A stretch of DNA of 22,605 nt from JAOAFX01 sp965649105 (lineage in GTDB: Bacteria > Hydrothermota > Tepidihabitantia > SM23-42 > JAOAFX01). The position numbers were made by a program, and so were the translations under genes. How positions within the stretch are numbered: position 1 is the first letter of the stretch; each line of letters opens with the position of its first letter. Below the pieces are notes generated by a model. That model had not been told where the DNA came from. It was given only the letters and a program-made list of their open reading frames with translations, and made no database searches. Location of the stretch: assembly GCA_965649105.1 (NCBI GenBank), contig CBFGJP010000039.1, positions 1-22,605 of the forward strand. The letters run 5' to 3'. Positions 1 to 7,477 of the stretch are shown here, one piece after another.

Positions 1-63
1 ATATATCCAGGGGTGCCTATGTTTTCAAGTGGTTGGGTAAGATATTCTATTTTGATTAAATAA
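1..63 (+). CDS. Possible 3' tail of an upstream gene (partial)
   Basis: Frame 1 is open from the window edge to a TAA at 61-63 and would give a 20-residue tail ending FSSGWVRYSILIK, which resembles the end of a surface or outer-membrane beta protein. Frame 3 is also open, to a TAA at 57-59, so the frame cannot be decided from so little sequence. No hairpin terminator lies between this and the promoter at 104. Nothing can be said about function. Confidence 0.25.
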   Translation: MYPGVPMFSSGWVRYSILIK

Positions 64-103
64 CCCACTTTCGGTAAGATTATTTTTGATTTAAATCGAG
101 TAC

Positions 104-131
104 TTGACATTGAAATTATTTTGAATAAAAT
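104..131 (+). promoter_or_regulatory. Sigma70-type promoter of the DUF6754 operon
   Basis: A perfect -35 box TTGACA (104-109) is followed after 16 bp by TAAAAT (126-131), five of six matches to TATAAT. The expected transcription start is near 137-139, at the ATG of the first gene (138), so the message may be leaderless. No Shine-Dalgarno sequence precedes that ATG. The same 16-bp spacing is used by the promoters at 6334 and 8507. Confidence 0.7.
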
Positions 132-137
132 TATTAA

Positions 138-1217
138 ATGTTTTTATTATCTTTCCTCATTGTATATAATATAAACTTACGGGCATTTGATGCGCCCAAT
201 GACGATGGTTCGAGCATTATCTTAAGATGGCAAAGCAATGAGAATTTTCAATCATTTGAAATATTCAGAGGTTTTGATGCGGAAGGTTTTTTCGAAAAGA
301 TCGGAGAGTTGGATGGTATCGAAGTGAGTTTCCGCGATGCCAATTTGAATCCCAGGACTAATTATTTTTATAAAGTTTTAGGTAAGAGGGATGGTATTAT
401 CGTATCTTCCAATGTTGTCGGACCAGTAAAACCAGTTGTTCAATATTTTAATCTATCCCGTTTACCCCTGGCAATCTGCATAATTATTCTCTTCGCTGCT
501 GTACTTACTTATATCAGTCGTGCCCGAAAGGGGGAAAGATTATTTATAAGAAAAATACCAGCCTTGAGCGCGATTGAGGAAGCAATTGGCAGGGCAACGG
601 AAATGGGAAAGCCGGTTTTGTATGTACCGGGCATAATGGATATTGATGACCCCCAGACCATTGCTTCAATGAGTATCTTGGCAAGGGTCGCAGAGAAAAC
701 TGCAGAATATGGGACGCCCCTGTATGTGCCGACGAGCCGGTCAATGGCAATGACAATGGCACAGCAGGTGGTTAAAGAAGCGGCAACCATGGTTGGCCGT
801 CCTGACTGGTATAATCCCGATAATATTAGATATATAACCGATGACCAATTCGCTTATGTTTCTGCGGTTGATGGTATCATGGTTCGTGAGAGGCCGGCAA
901 CCAATCTTTATCTTGGTACTTTTTATGCAGAGTCCCTTATCCTTGCTGAGACTGGACACTCAACCGGTGCAGTTCAAATTGCAGGAACTGCAATGCCTGA
1001 CCAACTACCTTTCTTTGTTGCTGCGTGTGATTTTACGCTGCTTGGAGAGGAACTGTATGCAGCAAGCGCCTATCTTTCGCAGGAGCCGATACAGCTTGGT
1101 TCATTAAAGGGACAGGACCTCGGCAAATTGATATTCATAACGGTTATCGTCATTGGTGTTTTAAGCCAGATTTTCAACTGGCAATTCTTCATAAACTTTT
1201 TTAATACAATAGAATGA
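138..1217 (+). CDS. DUF6754 membrane protein with N-terminal fibronectin-III-like domain
   Basis: This 359-residue protein begins with a hydrophobic stretch (1-15) that could be a signal or anchor. A beta-rich segment (about 17-95), with the SSIILRW...YFYKVLG pattern of a fibronectin type III domain, follows. Then come a membrane helix (about 109-127), a large soluble domain (about 135-325) and a last membrane helix (about 331-350). The soluble part carries features I recall from DUF6754: GRATEMGKPVLYVPG, the YAESLILAETG segment, QIAGTAMPDQLPFFVAACDF, GEELYAASAYLS and GQDLGK. The function of the family is not known to me. An in-frame TAA at 126-128 means ATG 138 is the first possible start. 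There is no ribosome site, in keeping with a leaderless transcript. Its stop overlaps the next start by 4 bp (ATGA), so it heads a translationally coupled operon. Confidence 0.85.
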   Translation: MFLLSFLIVYNINLRAFDAPNDDGSSIILRWQSNENFQSFEIFRGFDAEGFFEKIGELDGIEVSFRDANLNPRTNYFYKVLGKRDGIIVSSNVVGPVKPVVQYFNLSRLPLAICIIILFAAVLTYISRARKGERLFIRKIPALSAIEEAIGRATEMGKPVLYVPGIMDIDDPQTIASMSILARVAEKTAEYGTPLYVPTSRSMAMTMAQQVVKEAATMVGRPDWYNPDNIRYITDDQFAYVSAVDGIMVRERPATNLYLGTFYAESLILAETGHSTGAVQIAGTAMPDQLPFFVAACDFTLLGEELYAASAYLSQEPIQLGSLKGQDLGKLIFITVIVIGVLSQIFNWQFFINFFNTIE

Positions 1218-1840
1218 AGATAATTATTCCTTTAATAATTGTTTTTTGTTGTGGATTTTATATGCTTATTACCTTTTTTATTCCAGCAAAGTTTGCCCAG
1301 GATAGTTCGCAATTACTACAATTATGGTATCAGGGGGTTGCTGCATTTTTCGTATTTATCGGAATTTTCAATTTGATAAAAATAAATATTGATAAAATTC
1401 AAAGGAAATTAAGGGACTGGCAGTATAGCATAATTCTTTTATTCTTTCTTGGCTTAATGCTCGGGGCAGGATTTATTGGCGGAAGGGATTCAAAGATATT
1501 TTTATATTTTTTTGAAAATTTTCAGGTGTCACTTGGGGCGACAATGTTTTCTTTGCTTGCATTTTTTGTTGCTTCAGCATCATTCCGGGCATTTCGGGCA
1601 AAAACACCGGAGGCAACCTTGCTTTTGATTGCGGCGGTGATCGTGATGATAGGGAGGATTCCGATAGGATATTTAATATGGGATAAATTCCCGGACCTTG
1701 TTGAGTGGATAATGCAGGTTCCAAATACCGCGGCGAAAAGGGGAATACTGTTTGGTATTGACCTCGGATTGATCTCGATGGCGTTACGGGTGCTTTTAGG
1801 GATTGAAAGGAGTTATATGGGAGGTGGGAGTGAGAAATAA
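1214..1840 (+). CDS. Polytopic membrane protein of unknown family
   Basis: The 208-residue protein is almost entirely hydrophobic, with about six predicted membrane helices (near 3-25, 38-57, 70-90, 103-125, 136-155 and 178-200). Charged loops lie between helices 2 and 3 (KINIDKIQRKLRDWQ) and between helices 4 and 5 (RAFRAKTPE). I do not recognise the family. It starts inside the stop codon of the DUF6754 gene (ATGA overlap at 1214-1217), so it is very probably translated with it and may be a membrane partner. The 74-nt gap that follows is the only sizeable break in this operon. Confidence 0.8.
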   Translation: MKIIIPLIIVFCCGFYMLITFFIPAKFAQDSSQLLQLWYQGVAAFFVFIGIFNLIKINIDKIQRKLRDWQYSIILLFFLGLMLGAGFIGGRDSKIFLYFFENFQVSLGATMFSLLAFFVASASFRAFRAKTPEATLLLIAAVIVMIGRIPIGYLIWDKFPDLVEWIMQVPNTAAKRGILFGIDLGLISMALRVLLGIERSYMGGGSEK

Positions 1841-1920
1841 CATTTCAAAATTCAAATTCCACATTCCAATTAAAAATGATTTAAATTTATTAAATTGTTG
1901 TAAATCTGCAGGATTTGAGA

Positions 1921-2748
1921 ATGTATATGAAGTTTATTGATTCACTTGCCCATCTTGACCGCAGAATCATCTTTCTGTTTGTGGCATTAGCAGTAATTAT
2001 TCCAATGGTGGTGCCCTTGAATTTACCAGTGGATATCACAAAGCCGGTTAAGAATGTGTATAATAAAGTTGAATCTTTGCCTCCGGGCTCGGTGGTCCTT
2101 GTTTCAACCGATTATGATCCGGGCAGTGAAGCCGAATTATATCCTGCAACTGAAGCATTTATTGAGCATTGTTTTAGAAAAAATTTGAAAATTTATATGA
2201 TGGGCCTCTGGCCCGCTGGAAGTGAACTGGGCAATATTGCCTTGAATAAGATTGCAAAAACCTATAGTAAAATATACGGTGAGGATTATATAAATGTGGG
2301 TTATCGTCCTGGTGGGGCAGTGATGTTATTGAGTCTAGGGAGAAATTTCTCGGATGTGATCAAGGTCGATTATCAAGGGATTCCGATTGATTCGTTACCA
2401 TTGGGCAGGAGAGTAAAGTCAGCAAGAGATTTATCAATGGTAATGACATTTTCTGCGGGCGACCCTGGGATACTACACTGGCTAATATATTTTCATGCAA
2501 GATATGGTGTGGCAGTTTGTGGCGCGACAACGGCAATAATGGCTCCTCAGCAATATCCCTATCTAAGTTCCGGACAATTGACCGGACTTTTAGGCGGGTT
2601 GAAAGGTGCGGCAGAATACGAGACCCTCGTTGATAGAAAAGGGAGGGGCTTAAGAGGCATGGATTCACAATCAATTGTTCATCTGCTTCTGGTGGGCTTT
2701 ATTGTGCTGGGCAATGTGATACTGTTATATCAGAGGAGAAAGAAATGA
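1921..2748 (+). CDS. Membrane-anchored protein of unknown function, one helix at each end
   Basis: From ATG 1921 the protein is 275 residues. An in-frame TTG at 1915 is also possible, but the AGGA at 1910-1913 lies 7 nt before ATG 1921 and favours the ATG. There is one membrane helix near the N terminus (about 16-36) and one near the C terminus (about 251-269). A soluble domain of roughly 210 residues lies between them. Its start (LPPGSVVLVSTDYDPGSEAE) looks like the first strand, loop and helix of an alpha/beta fold. The end has a Gly-rich stretch (GQLTGLLGGLKGAAEYE) before the last helix. I cannot name the family. The same anchor-domain-anchor layout as the DUF6754 protein suggests a shared extracytoplasmic or cytoplasmic assembly. 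Its stop overlaps the next start by 4 bp. Confidence 0.8.
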   Translation: MYMKFIDSLAHLDRRIIFLFVALAVIIPMVVPLNLPVDITKPVKNVYNKVESLPPGSVVLVSTDYDPGSEAELYPATEAFIEHCFRKNLKIYMMGLWPAGSELGNIALNKIAKTYSKIYGEDYINVGYRPGGAVMLLSLGRNFSDVIKVDYQGIPIDSLPLGRRVKSARDLSMVMTFSAGDPGILHWLIYFHARYGVAVCGATTAIMAPQQYPYLSSGQLTGLLGGLKGAAEYETLVDRKGRGLRGMDSQSIVHLLLVGFIVLGNVILLYQRRKK

Positions 2749-3362
2749 TCAATGTTATTGGAATATGGATTGCTGCACTGTTAACACTTGCGATTTATTC
2801 CTTCCTTTATAAAGATAATCCATTTTATAAAATTGCTGAGAACATATTTGTTGGCGTTTCAGCCGGCTACTGGGCAGTTGTGCTCTGGTATGATTTTGCC
2901 TGGCCCAATCTCTTTGAACCCTTGTTTACTAGGGGACAATGGTATAACATATTTCCAATTTTTATCGGGCTTTTAATGTTTGCACCACTCATCCCTAAAA
3001 TTTCATGGATGATTCGTATCCCCCTGACATTTACAATGGGAATTGCAATGGCAGTTTCCATAACCCAGATAGTCCAGGGTGATATCTTTCCTCAATTACA
3101 GGCGACATTTTTGCCTCTGAAGGACATTCCAATTTTTAATGTAATATCAAATCTCTTCATAATATTTGGCGTGATCTTTACCCTTACATATTTCTATTTT
3201 TCGAAAGAACATAAAGGTGCACTTGGCATCGGTGCAAAGATCGGAATTTGGTTTATGATGATATCTTTTGGTGCGTCTTTCGGTTATACAATTATGGCGC
3301 GTATTTCTTTATTTATCGGTCGGGTCTATTTTCTTTTACATAACTGGTTAGGAGTGATTTAA
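2745..3362 (+). CDS. Polytopic membrane protein of unknown family
   Basis: This 205-residue protein has about six hydrophobic helices (near 5-22, 29-49, 68-86, 90-109, 130-150 and 162-185) and few charges. Aromatic-rich loops such as LWYDFAWPNLFEP separate the helices. No catalytic motif is visible and I do not recognise the family. ATG 2745 overlaps the upstream stop (ATGA), and the TAA at 3360-3362 overlaps the next ATG (TAATG). Translation is therefore coupled on both sides, which argues for a fixed-stoichiometry membrane complex with its neighbours. Confidence 0.8.
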   Translation: MINVIGIWIAALLTLAIYSFLYKDNPFYKIAENIFVGVSAGYWAVVLWYDFAWPNLFEPLFTRGQWYNIFPIFIGLLMFAPLIPKISWMIRIPLTFTMGIAMAVSITQIVQGDIFPQLQATFLPLKDIPIFNVISNLFIIFGVIFTLTYFYFSKEHKGALGIGAKIGIWFMMISFGASFGYTIMARISLFIGRVYFLLHNWLGVI

Positions 3363-4198
3363 TGGCAGATTTTGAAATAAATTTGAGAGAATTTAATCTA
3401 TCTGATGTATTACAATTTCTGGTGCAACTGAAAAAGACCGGTGTGGTAAGGGTAAACGGTGAATTAAATGGCGAAGTCTATTTGAGAGATGGGCATATTG
3501 TTCATGCCTCAGATGGGACAGAGAAGGGTTTTGAGTCATTACTGAATCTTTCTCTTGTTAATCTTGAAAAAGGGGTATTTGAAGCTGGGGTGCGGTCACC
3601 AGAACAGACGATTGCGGAGGATGTTGGGAAATTAAATGAAAATATCGAGCGGCGGCGGGTTGAATTTGAGACGATAAAAGATCGCTTGCCACCAAGGGAT
3701 GCAGTTCTGGCCAAGTCAACAAAGGAATTGCCGTCCGCAGTGGCACTAAGACGTACCGACTGGCAGGTGTTGGCAATGGTGGATGGTAAGAGAACAATAA
3801 ATGAAATTATTGCCCAGTCCAAACTCGGTGGTTATGAAACCATAAAGACAATAGTCTGGCTTAAAGAACAGGGTTTGATATACGATCCCAAAGAAACAGA
3901 AAGAATTATGGAGGGATTGCTAAAATATTTTAATGCCTTCTTCAAGGTTTTTGGCAAAAATGGTCTAAACTGGTTTAAGAGATGGTCTGAAATGAATTCC
4001 GAAAATCAAATGCTTGGTGCTTCGATAAGTGTTAATGAAGAAACTTTTGAAATATCGATTCAGAATTCTTTGTCCCAGGAGCAGATTGATAAATTCAGAA
4101 AGGATTTTGATAAATTCGTAAGGTCCGAGGGTCCCCAGATCTATGGCAAGTTATTGTTCAAGAAAAAAATTGAAGAATTGGTTGCCGAATTGAAATAG
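3362..4198 (+). CDS. DUF4388 (PatA-like) domain protein
   Basis: This is a soluble 278-residue protein. Residues 1-85 match the DUF4388 pattern: a short helix (LSDVLQFLVQLKKTG), strands VVRVNGELNGEVYLRDGHIVHA, then a helix and a second Gly-Phe turn (EKGVFEAG). Residues about 120-180 look like the winged-helix segment that often follows it (DWQVLAMVDGKRTINEIIAQS...LKEQGLIY). The rest (185-278) is mostly helical and ends in the basic helix LLFKKKIEELVAELK. DUF4388 proteins are linked to signalling and to Roadblock/Ras-like polarity systems, and here the gene sits directly before two Roadblock-like genes. It is probably the cytosolic adaptor of the membrane proteins encoded upstream. No GTPase partner is encoded in the window. 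Confidence 0.8.
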   Translation: MADFEINLREFNLSDVLQFLVQLKKTGVVRVNGELNGEVYLRDGHIVHASDGTEKGFESLLNLSLVNLEKGVFEAGVRSPEQTIAEDVGKLNENIERRRVEFETIKDRLPPRDAVLAKSTKELPSAVALRRTDWQVLAMVDGKRTINEIIAQSKLGGYETIKTIVWLKEQGLIYDPKETERIMEGLLKYFNAFFKVFGKNGLNWFKRWSEMNSENQMLGASISVNEETFEISIQNSLSQEQIDKFRKDFDKFVRSEGPQIYGKLLFKKKIEELVAELK

Positions 4199-4211
4199 AA
4201 AGGAGCGGGTG

Positions 4212-4985
4212 ATGGAGGTACTGGATAAGATTGCCGGAATCATAAATTATGCTGTGGTCAATGCCGAGGATGGTTCCATTGAAGAGGTTAAAGGTTCGTC
4301 TACTTCACCTCTTGGTGATCTCACCGCATTTTTCTCCTCGGCAGCAGAGGTAATAAAGAATACGCTCAGTCTCGGTGAAATAAATTTTGTTTCGTTGTGT
4401 TACGGAGCAAATCGGTTGATTATCTTTCTGCACAACGGTAAGTATATCGGAATAGAAGTGGAACGAGAGCAGGACCCCCAGGAATTCGTTCAACGCGTGA
4501 AGGAACAACTTATTGTACCTAAAGAAATCAAAGAAGAAGTAAAGAAAGAAATACCGGAAGAAATAAAGGTAGAAAAACCGGAAGAAAAAGTTGTTGAAGA
4601 AAAAATTGAAGAGCAAGTCGTTGAGGAAATAAAACCACCACCTCCGCCAAAGGTGGAAGTGCAACTTTCGAGAAGTATTAATTCAAAATTAATGCAAATC
4701 AATCTTCTGATTGAAGAATTTGGCAGTGGCGGTAAAAAATCTCACTGGATTGAAATTCTCAATCAGGGTCTTGGTATTCTTGCAACAGATATACTCCCGA
4801 TGGTCGGCATTATTGGTGATAAGATGGAATTCAAACAGACCCCACCTTCCGAAAAAGAAGATGAAATTATTCAGATTTTAAGGACCCTTATTGATTTTCT
4901 TGTTAAGAAAGCAGTTGAAGAGATGGGTTCTTCACAGGCACGGGTGAAAGTACAGGCTGTTATTGAGAGGATGAAACAAGCATAG
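4212..4985 (+). CDS. Roadblock/LC7-like domain protein with acidic-basic linker
   Basis: ATG 4212 is preferred over the in-frame GTG at 4209, because the AGGAG at 4201-4205 then has a 6-nt spacing. The protein is 257 residues. Residues 1-98 follow the Roadblock alpha-beta-beta-alpha-beta order: helix LDKIAGI, strand YAVVNAEDGSIEEV, a long helix, then strands NFVSLCYGANRLIIFL and YIGIEVE. Residues 103-150 form a low-complexity Lys/Glu/Val linker ending in a Pro-rich EIKPPPPPKVE. The C-terminal 105 residues are helical. Roadblock proteins usually bind Ras-like GTPases such as MglA or form dimeric scaffolds. The linker resembles a flexible tether. The Roadblock call is by fold pattern, without a diagnostic motif. 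Confidence 0.7.
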   Translation: MEVLDKIAGIINYAVVNAEDGSIEEVKGSSTSPLGDLTAFFSSAAEVIKNTLSLGEINFVSLCYGANRLIIFLHNGKYIGIEVEREQDPQEFVQRVKEQLIVPKEIKEEVKKEIPEEIKVEKPEEKVVEEKIEEQVVEEIKPPPPPKVEVQLSRSINSKLMQINLLIEEFGSGGKKSHWIEILNQGLGILATDILPMVGIIGDKMEFKQTPPSEKEDEIIQILRTLIDFLVKKAVEEMGSSQARVKVQAVIERMKQA

Positions 4986-4996
4986 GAGGTAGGATA

Positions 4997-5581
4997 GTGG
5001 ATGAACTATTGAATAAAATAGAAAACCGCGGTCTGGGATTACCTTTTATTTCAAAAAAGGACGGTGAGACAATCACTTCTAAAATAGGTGAGCAACAAAA
5101 GCAAAAATTTTCTCAGACCGCAACCGTAGTATTTGAAACAATCGGTGCCTTGGGTGGAATAAAGATTGATACCCTGGAGATAGTAGGTAGCAATCAGAGT
5201 TTATTATTTGATATTGGAGAAGGTGATCTCATAGGGCATATTTATGCTACAAGCCAGAGAGGTATACTTGATAGTATCTACAATGCGATAAAGGAGATAA
5301 GAATCCATAAAAAGGTTGAGGGTGTTGAGGAAGAAAAACCAAAAGAAAAATATTCACCGGAATTCCTTGACCAGTTGAAATCCATTGTTCATAGTTATCT
5401 TGGTGATTTTGCTGACCGGGTATTCCAGAATCAACTCAAGGCACAGCGGATAAAGGCAGAGGAACTCTACGAAGAGGATATTCGCAGATTTATTTTCGCC
5501 CTGGGCAAGGCTGCTGGAATGATTATCGGACCAACCAAAGGAAAAGATTTGACAAATAAATTGTTGGCAAAATTAAAATAG
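4997..5581 (+). CDS. Second Roadblock-like protein with helical C-terminal domain
   Basis: The start is GTG 4997, supported by AGGAGG at 4984-4989 with a 7-nt spacing. The protein is 194 residues. Residues 5-103 resemble a Roadblock/longin-type domain: strand GLPFISKKDGETI, a long helix, strands GIKIDTLEIVGSNQSLLFDI and LIGHIYATS, and the helix ILDSIYNAIKEI. After a short charged linker (EGVEEEKPKEK) a helical domain (about 117-194) holds SIVHSYLGDFADRVFQ and the segment ALGKAAGMIIGPTKGKD. It ends LTNKLLAKLK, similar in style to the end of the DUF4388 protein two genes upstream. It is probably a partner of the preceding Roadblock-like protein, perhaps as a heterodimer. The domain name rests on fold pattern only. 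Confidence 0.65.
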   Translation: MDELLNKIENRGLGLPFISKKDGETITSKIGEQQKQKFSQTATVVFETIGALGGIKIDTLEIVGSNQSLLFDIGEGDLIGHIYATSQRGILDSIYNAIKEIRIHKKVEGVEEEKPKEKYSPEFLDQLKSIVHSYLGDFADRVFQNQLKAQRIKAEELYEEDIRRFIFALGKAAGMIIGPTKGKDLTNKLLAKLK

Positions 5582-5589
5582 GAGGTTTT

Positions 5590-5958
5590 ATGGAATATAT
5601 TTTTTTCACTGCACCATTCGGGATTGAAGAATCGACCTACCAGTCCCTTGCAGTAATTCCTAATTATATTTTAGTCTTGGGTGCACTCTTATTGTGGCTT
5701 GCTTTCATATTCTTAGGAATAATCGCCCGCCGATATGAAATAGTGCTTGGGGAAAAGACGAATTGGCAGTTTATGATTATTGCGCCAACAGGCATTCTTT
5801 TATTTGCTCTAATTCAGTTGATATTCTGCGGTATTGGTGGCAAAATGATGTTGCCGAAAGGAGGAGTTAACTATCTTGCATACGGACTGTTTTTTCTATC
5901 CGGGATTCTTTCACTGATAGCAAATTTAAGGTTTTATGGTGTCACAAAAGGGAAATAA
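5590..5958 (+). CDS. Small three-helix membrane protein
   Basis: A 122-residue protein with a good ribosome site (GGAGG just upstream of ATG 5590). It has three hydrophobic helices (about 25-46, 61-82 and 95-113) joined by the basic loop ARRYEIVLGEKTNWQ and by a Gly/Lys-rich loop (GGKMMLPKGG). No known family is recognised. The next gene has nearly the same size and topology, so the two may be distant paralogues forming a pair in the membrane part of the operon's complex. Confidence 0.7.
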   Translation: MEYIFFTAPFGIEESTYQSLAVIPNYILVLGALLLWLAFIFLGIIARRYEIVLGEKTNWQFMIIAPTGILLFALIQLIFCGIGGKMMLPKGGVNYLAYGLFFLSGILSLIANLRFYGVTKGK

Positions 5959-5979
5959 CAAAAATTTCCAGGAGGTTTT

Positions 5980-6330
5980 ATGAGACCAGACATAATTGCA
6001 GAAATAATCTTTATGGTGGCAATTCTGCTTGCCATTGTTTCGTTAATAATTTTCGGGATAATTCTTAAAAGACTTTTAACACTTATTGGGGGAAAAGGCA
6101 TTTGGATTTTTCCAATAATTGGCAGTGTTTTCTTAATTGCAGTAGCGGGTTTTCATATATACCGAATGATTTTCTACTTTCCACTATTAAGTGTTGCGGG
6201 ACCCGGTGATTTGTTTGATTTAATTATCGGCTCGCTCGGGCTTGCAAGATATGAGAGTTTCCTTTTTCTCGGTGCAGGTCTATTTCCACTGATTGGTGGT
6301 ATTCTCTACTATTTTGCAAGTTCAAAATAA
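5980..6330 (+). CDS. Small three-helix membrane protein, last gene of the operon
   Basis: This 116-residue protein follows a strong ribosome site (CCAGGAGG, 5969-5976). It has hydrophobic helices near 7-30, 42-62 and 93-112. The loop LKRLLTLIGGKG lies between the first two, and a longer Pro/Gly-containing loop (SVAGPGDLFDLI) before the third. I do not recognise the family. Size and topology match the preceding gene. Its stop at 6328-6330 lies 3 bp before the -35 box of the TonB operon, with no terminator between, so read-through into that operon is likely. Confidence 0.7.
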   Translation: MRPDIIAEIIFMVAILLAIVSLIIFGIILKRLLTLIGGKGIWIFPIIGSVFLIAVAGFHIYRMIFYFPLLSVAGPGDLFDLIIGSLGLARYESFLFLGAGLFPLIGGILYYFASSK

Positions 6331-6333
6331 CCC

Positions 6334-6361
6334 TTGACATTTATTACATTTTCATTATAAT
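6334..6361 (+). promoter_or_regulatory. Consensus sigma70-type promoter of the exbB-exbD-exbD-tonB operon
   Basis: TTGACA (6334-6339) and TATAAT (6356-6361) are both perfect and are separated by 16 bp. The predicted start is near 6368. That leaves a short leader that contains only the ribosome site AAAGGAGG (6373-6380), 8 nt before ATG 6389. Confidence 0.85.
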
Positions 6362-6388
6362 GTAAAGCATAGAAAGGAGGCTTATTAT

Positions 6389-7012
6389 ATGGTTAAAGAA
6401 TTTGCAATAGGTGGAAGCGTGATGTGGCTTTTGTTGGTCTGCATCATCCTGGGGTTGGCGATTATTATTGAAAGATTATTCTCGTTGTTGATAAAAATAA
6501 GATTGAATCCCAAGAGTTTTATGGAAAAACTCATTTCCACGATTGATGCCCAGGGTGTTGATGCGGGTATTGCTTTATGTGACCAGACTTCATCACCAGC
6601 AGCAAAAATTGCCAAGGCAATCTTGGAAAAGGCAGATAAGGGAAAGGATGCAATGGAAGAGGTTGCGGCACGTGCTGCCGCAGTTGAACTTGCATTCCTT
6701 GATCGGGGGATGGCACTCCTTGCAGGTTTAACAACCGTTGCCCCATTTTTGGGATTTTTGGGAACCGTCACCGGAATGATCCGTGCTTTTGCCGCAATTG
6801 CTGCTGCGGGTGAAGTCGAGCCAACAATCGTTGCCAGTGGTATCTCTGAGGCTTTGATAACAACAAAATGGGGTCTTTTGATCGCTACACCCCTGGCAAT
6901 CCTCCATATTTTATTCTCGGGTAAGGTAGATGGCTATACAAAAGATATGGAAGAGGTTGCTGCCGGTTTGATCGATTATTTACTTGAGCATTATCAGAAA
7001 AGGAAAAAATAG
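6389..7012 (+). CDS. exbB: ExbB/TolQ/MotA-family proton channel subunit
   Basis: The 207-residue inner-membrane protein has the three-helix layout of the MotA/TolQ/ExbB family: helices at about 11-33, 109-131 and 152-174 with a cytoplasmic domain (35-105) between the first two. The signature LGFLGTVTGM is at 121-130 and the third-helix signature GISEALITTKWGLLIATP at 151-168. It forms the pentameric channel that, with ExbD, uses the proton gradient to drive TonB. The adjacent tonB gene and receptor favour an ExbB rather than a TolQ or MotA role. The stop TAG is followed at once by the next ATG (7013), so expression with ExbD is coupled. Confidence 0.92.
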   Translation: MVKEFAIGGSVMWLLLVCIILGLAIIIERLFSLLIKIRLNPKSFMEKLISTIDAQGVDAGIALCDQTSSPAAKIAKAILEKADKGKDAMEEVAARAAAVELAFLDRGMALLAGLTTVAPFLGFLGTVTGMIRAFAAIAAAGEVEPTIVASGISEALITTKWGLLIATPLAILHILFSGKVDGYTKDMEEVAAGLIDYLLEHYQKRKK

Positions 7013-7477
7013 ATGGAATTGAGACAAAAGAAAAAAATTATTCCCAATATTCCTACGGCTTCAATGGGTGATATTGCCTTTTTGATAATTATTTTCTTTA
7101 TGACCACCACAGTCTTCACGAGGGAAAAGGGAATAAAGATGCTTCTTCCTGAAAAATCCCAGCAGGAAACTAAGGTCAAACCCGAGAATGTTGTTTCAAT
7201 TCTAATCAATCCTGAAGGTGCACTAAGGCTCAAGGCTTCCGGATACGATGGTTTAGACATTTCTCCACAAAATTATTCTGAGGTAAAAAGAATTGTTGAG
7301 GAAAAACTATTAGAGAGAGACACGCTCCTTGTGGTTTCATTAAAAACAAGTAAAGATGCAAGGTATCAGGCAATGATTGCGGTGCTTGACCAGATAAAAT
7401 TATCACGGGTTATCACCCCGGATGGCCGGGAATTGAGGGCAAATAAAATTAGTTTAATTCCAACGAGTGAGGAATAA
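7013..7477 (+). CDS. exbD: ExbD/TolR-family protein, first copy
   Basis: The 154-residue protein has a short basic cytoplasmic N terminus, one membrane helix (about 20-37) and a periplasmic domain. The helix keeps the essential membrane aspartate (Asp20 in MGDIAFLIIIFFM) that carries protons in ExbD. The motif PTASMGDIAF is typical. Its TAA (7475-7477) overlaps the next ATG at 7477. It is one of two tandem ExbD-type genes, and the periplasmic parts have diverged, so the two may form a heteromeric dimer inside the ExbB pentamer. Confidence 0.92.
   Translation: MELRQKKKIIPNIPTASMGDIAFLIIIFFMTTTVFTREKGIKMLLPEKSQQETKVKPENVVSILINPEGALRLKASGYDGLDISPQNYSEVKRIVEEKLLERDTLLVVSLKTSKDARYQAMIAVLDQIKLSRVITPDGRELRANKISLIPTSEE

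Noticed and set aside
4305..4664. Minus-strand open frame of 119 codons
   Set aside because: It is antisense to the Lys/Glu-rich linker of the Roadblock-like gene; its Phe/Tyr-rich product is what reversed AAA and GAA codons give.
5949..5970. Small hairpin GGAAAT/ATTTCC between the two small membrane protein genes
   Set aside because: Only six weak base pairs with a 7-nt loop and no T tract; a terminator is not supported and the genes look co-transcribed.
6385..6771. Minus-strand open frame of 128 codons inside exbB
   Set aside because: It is the shadow of a clear ExbB coding frame and has no ribosome site or recognisable product.
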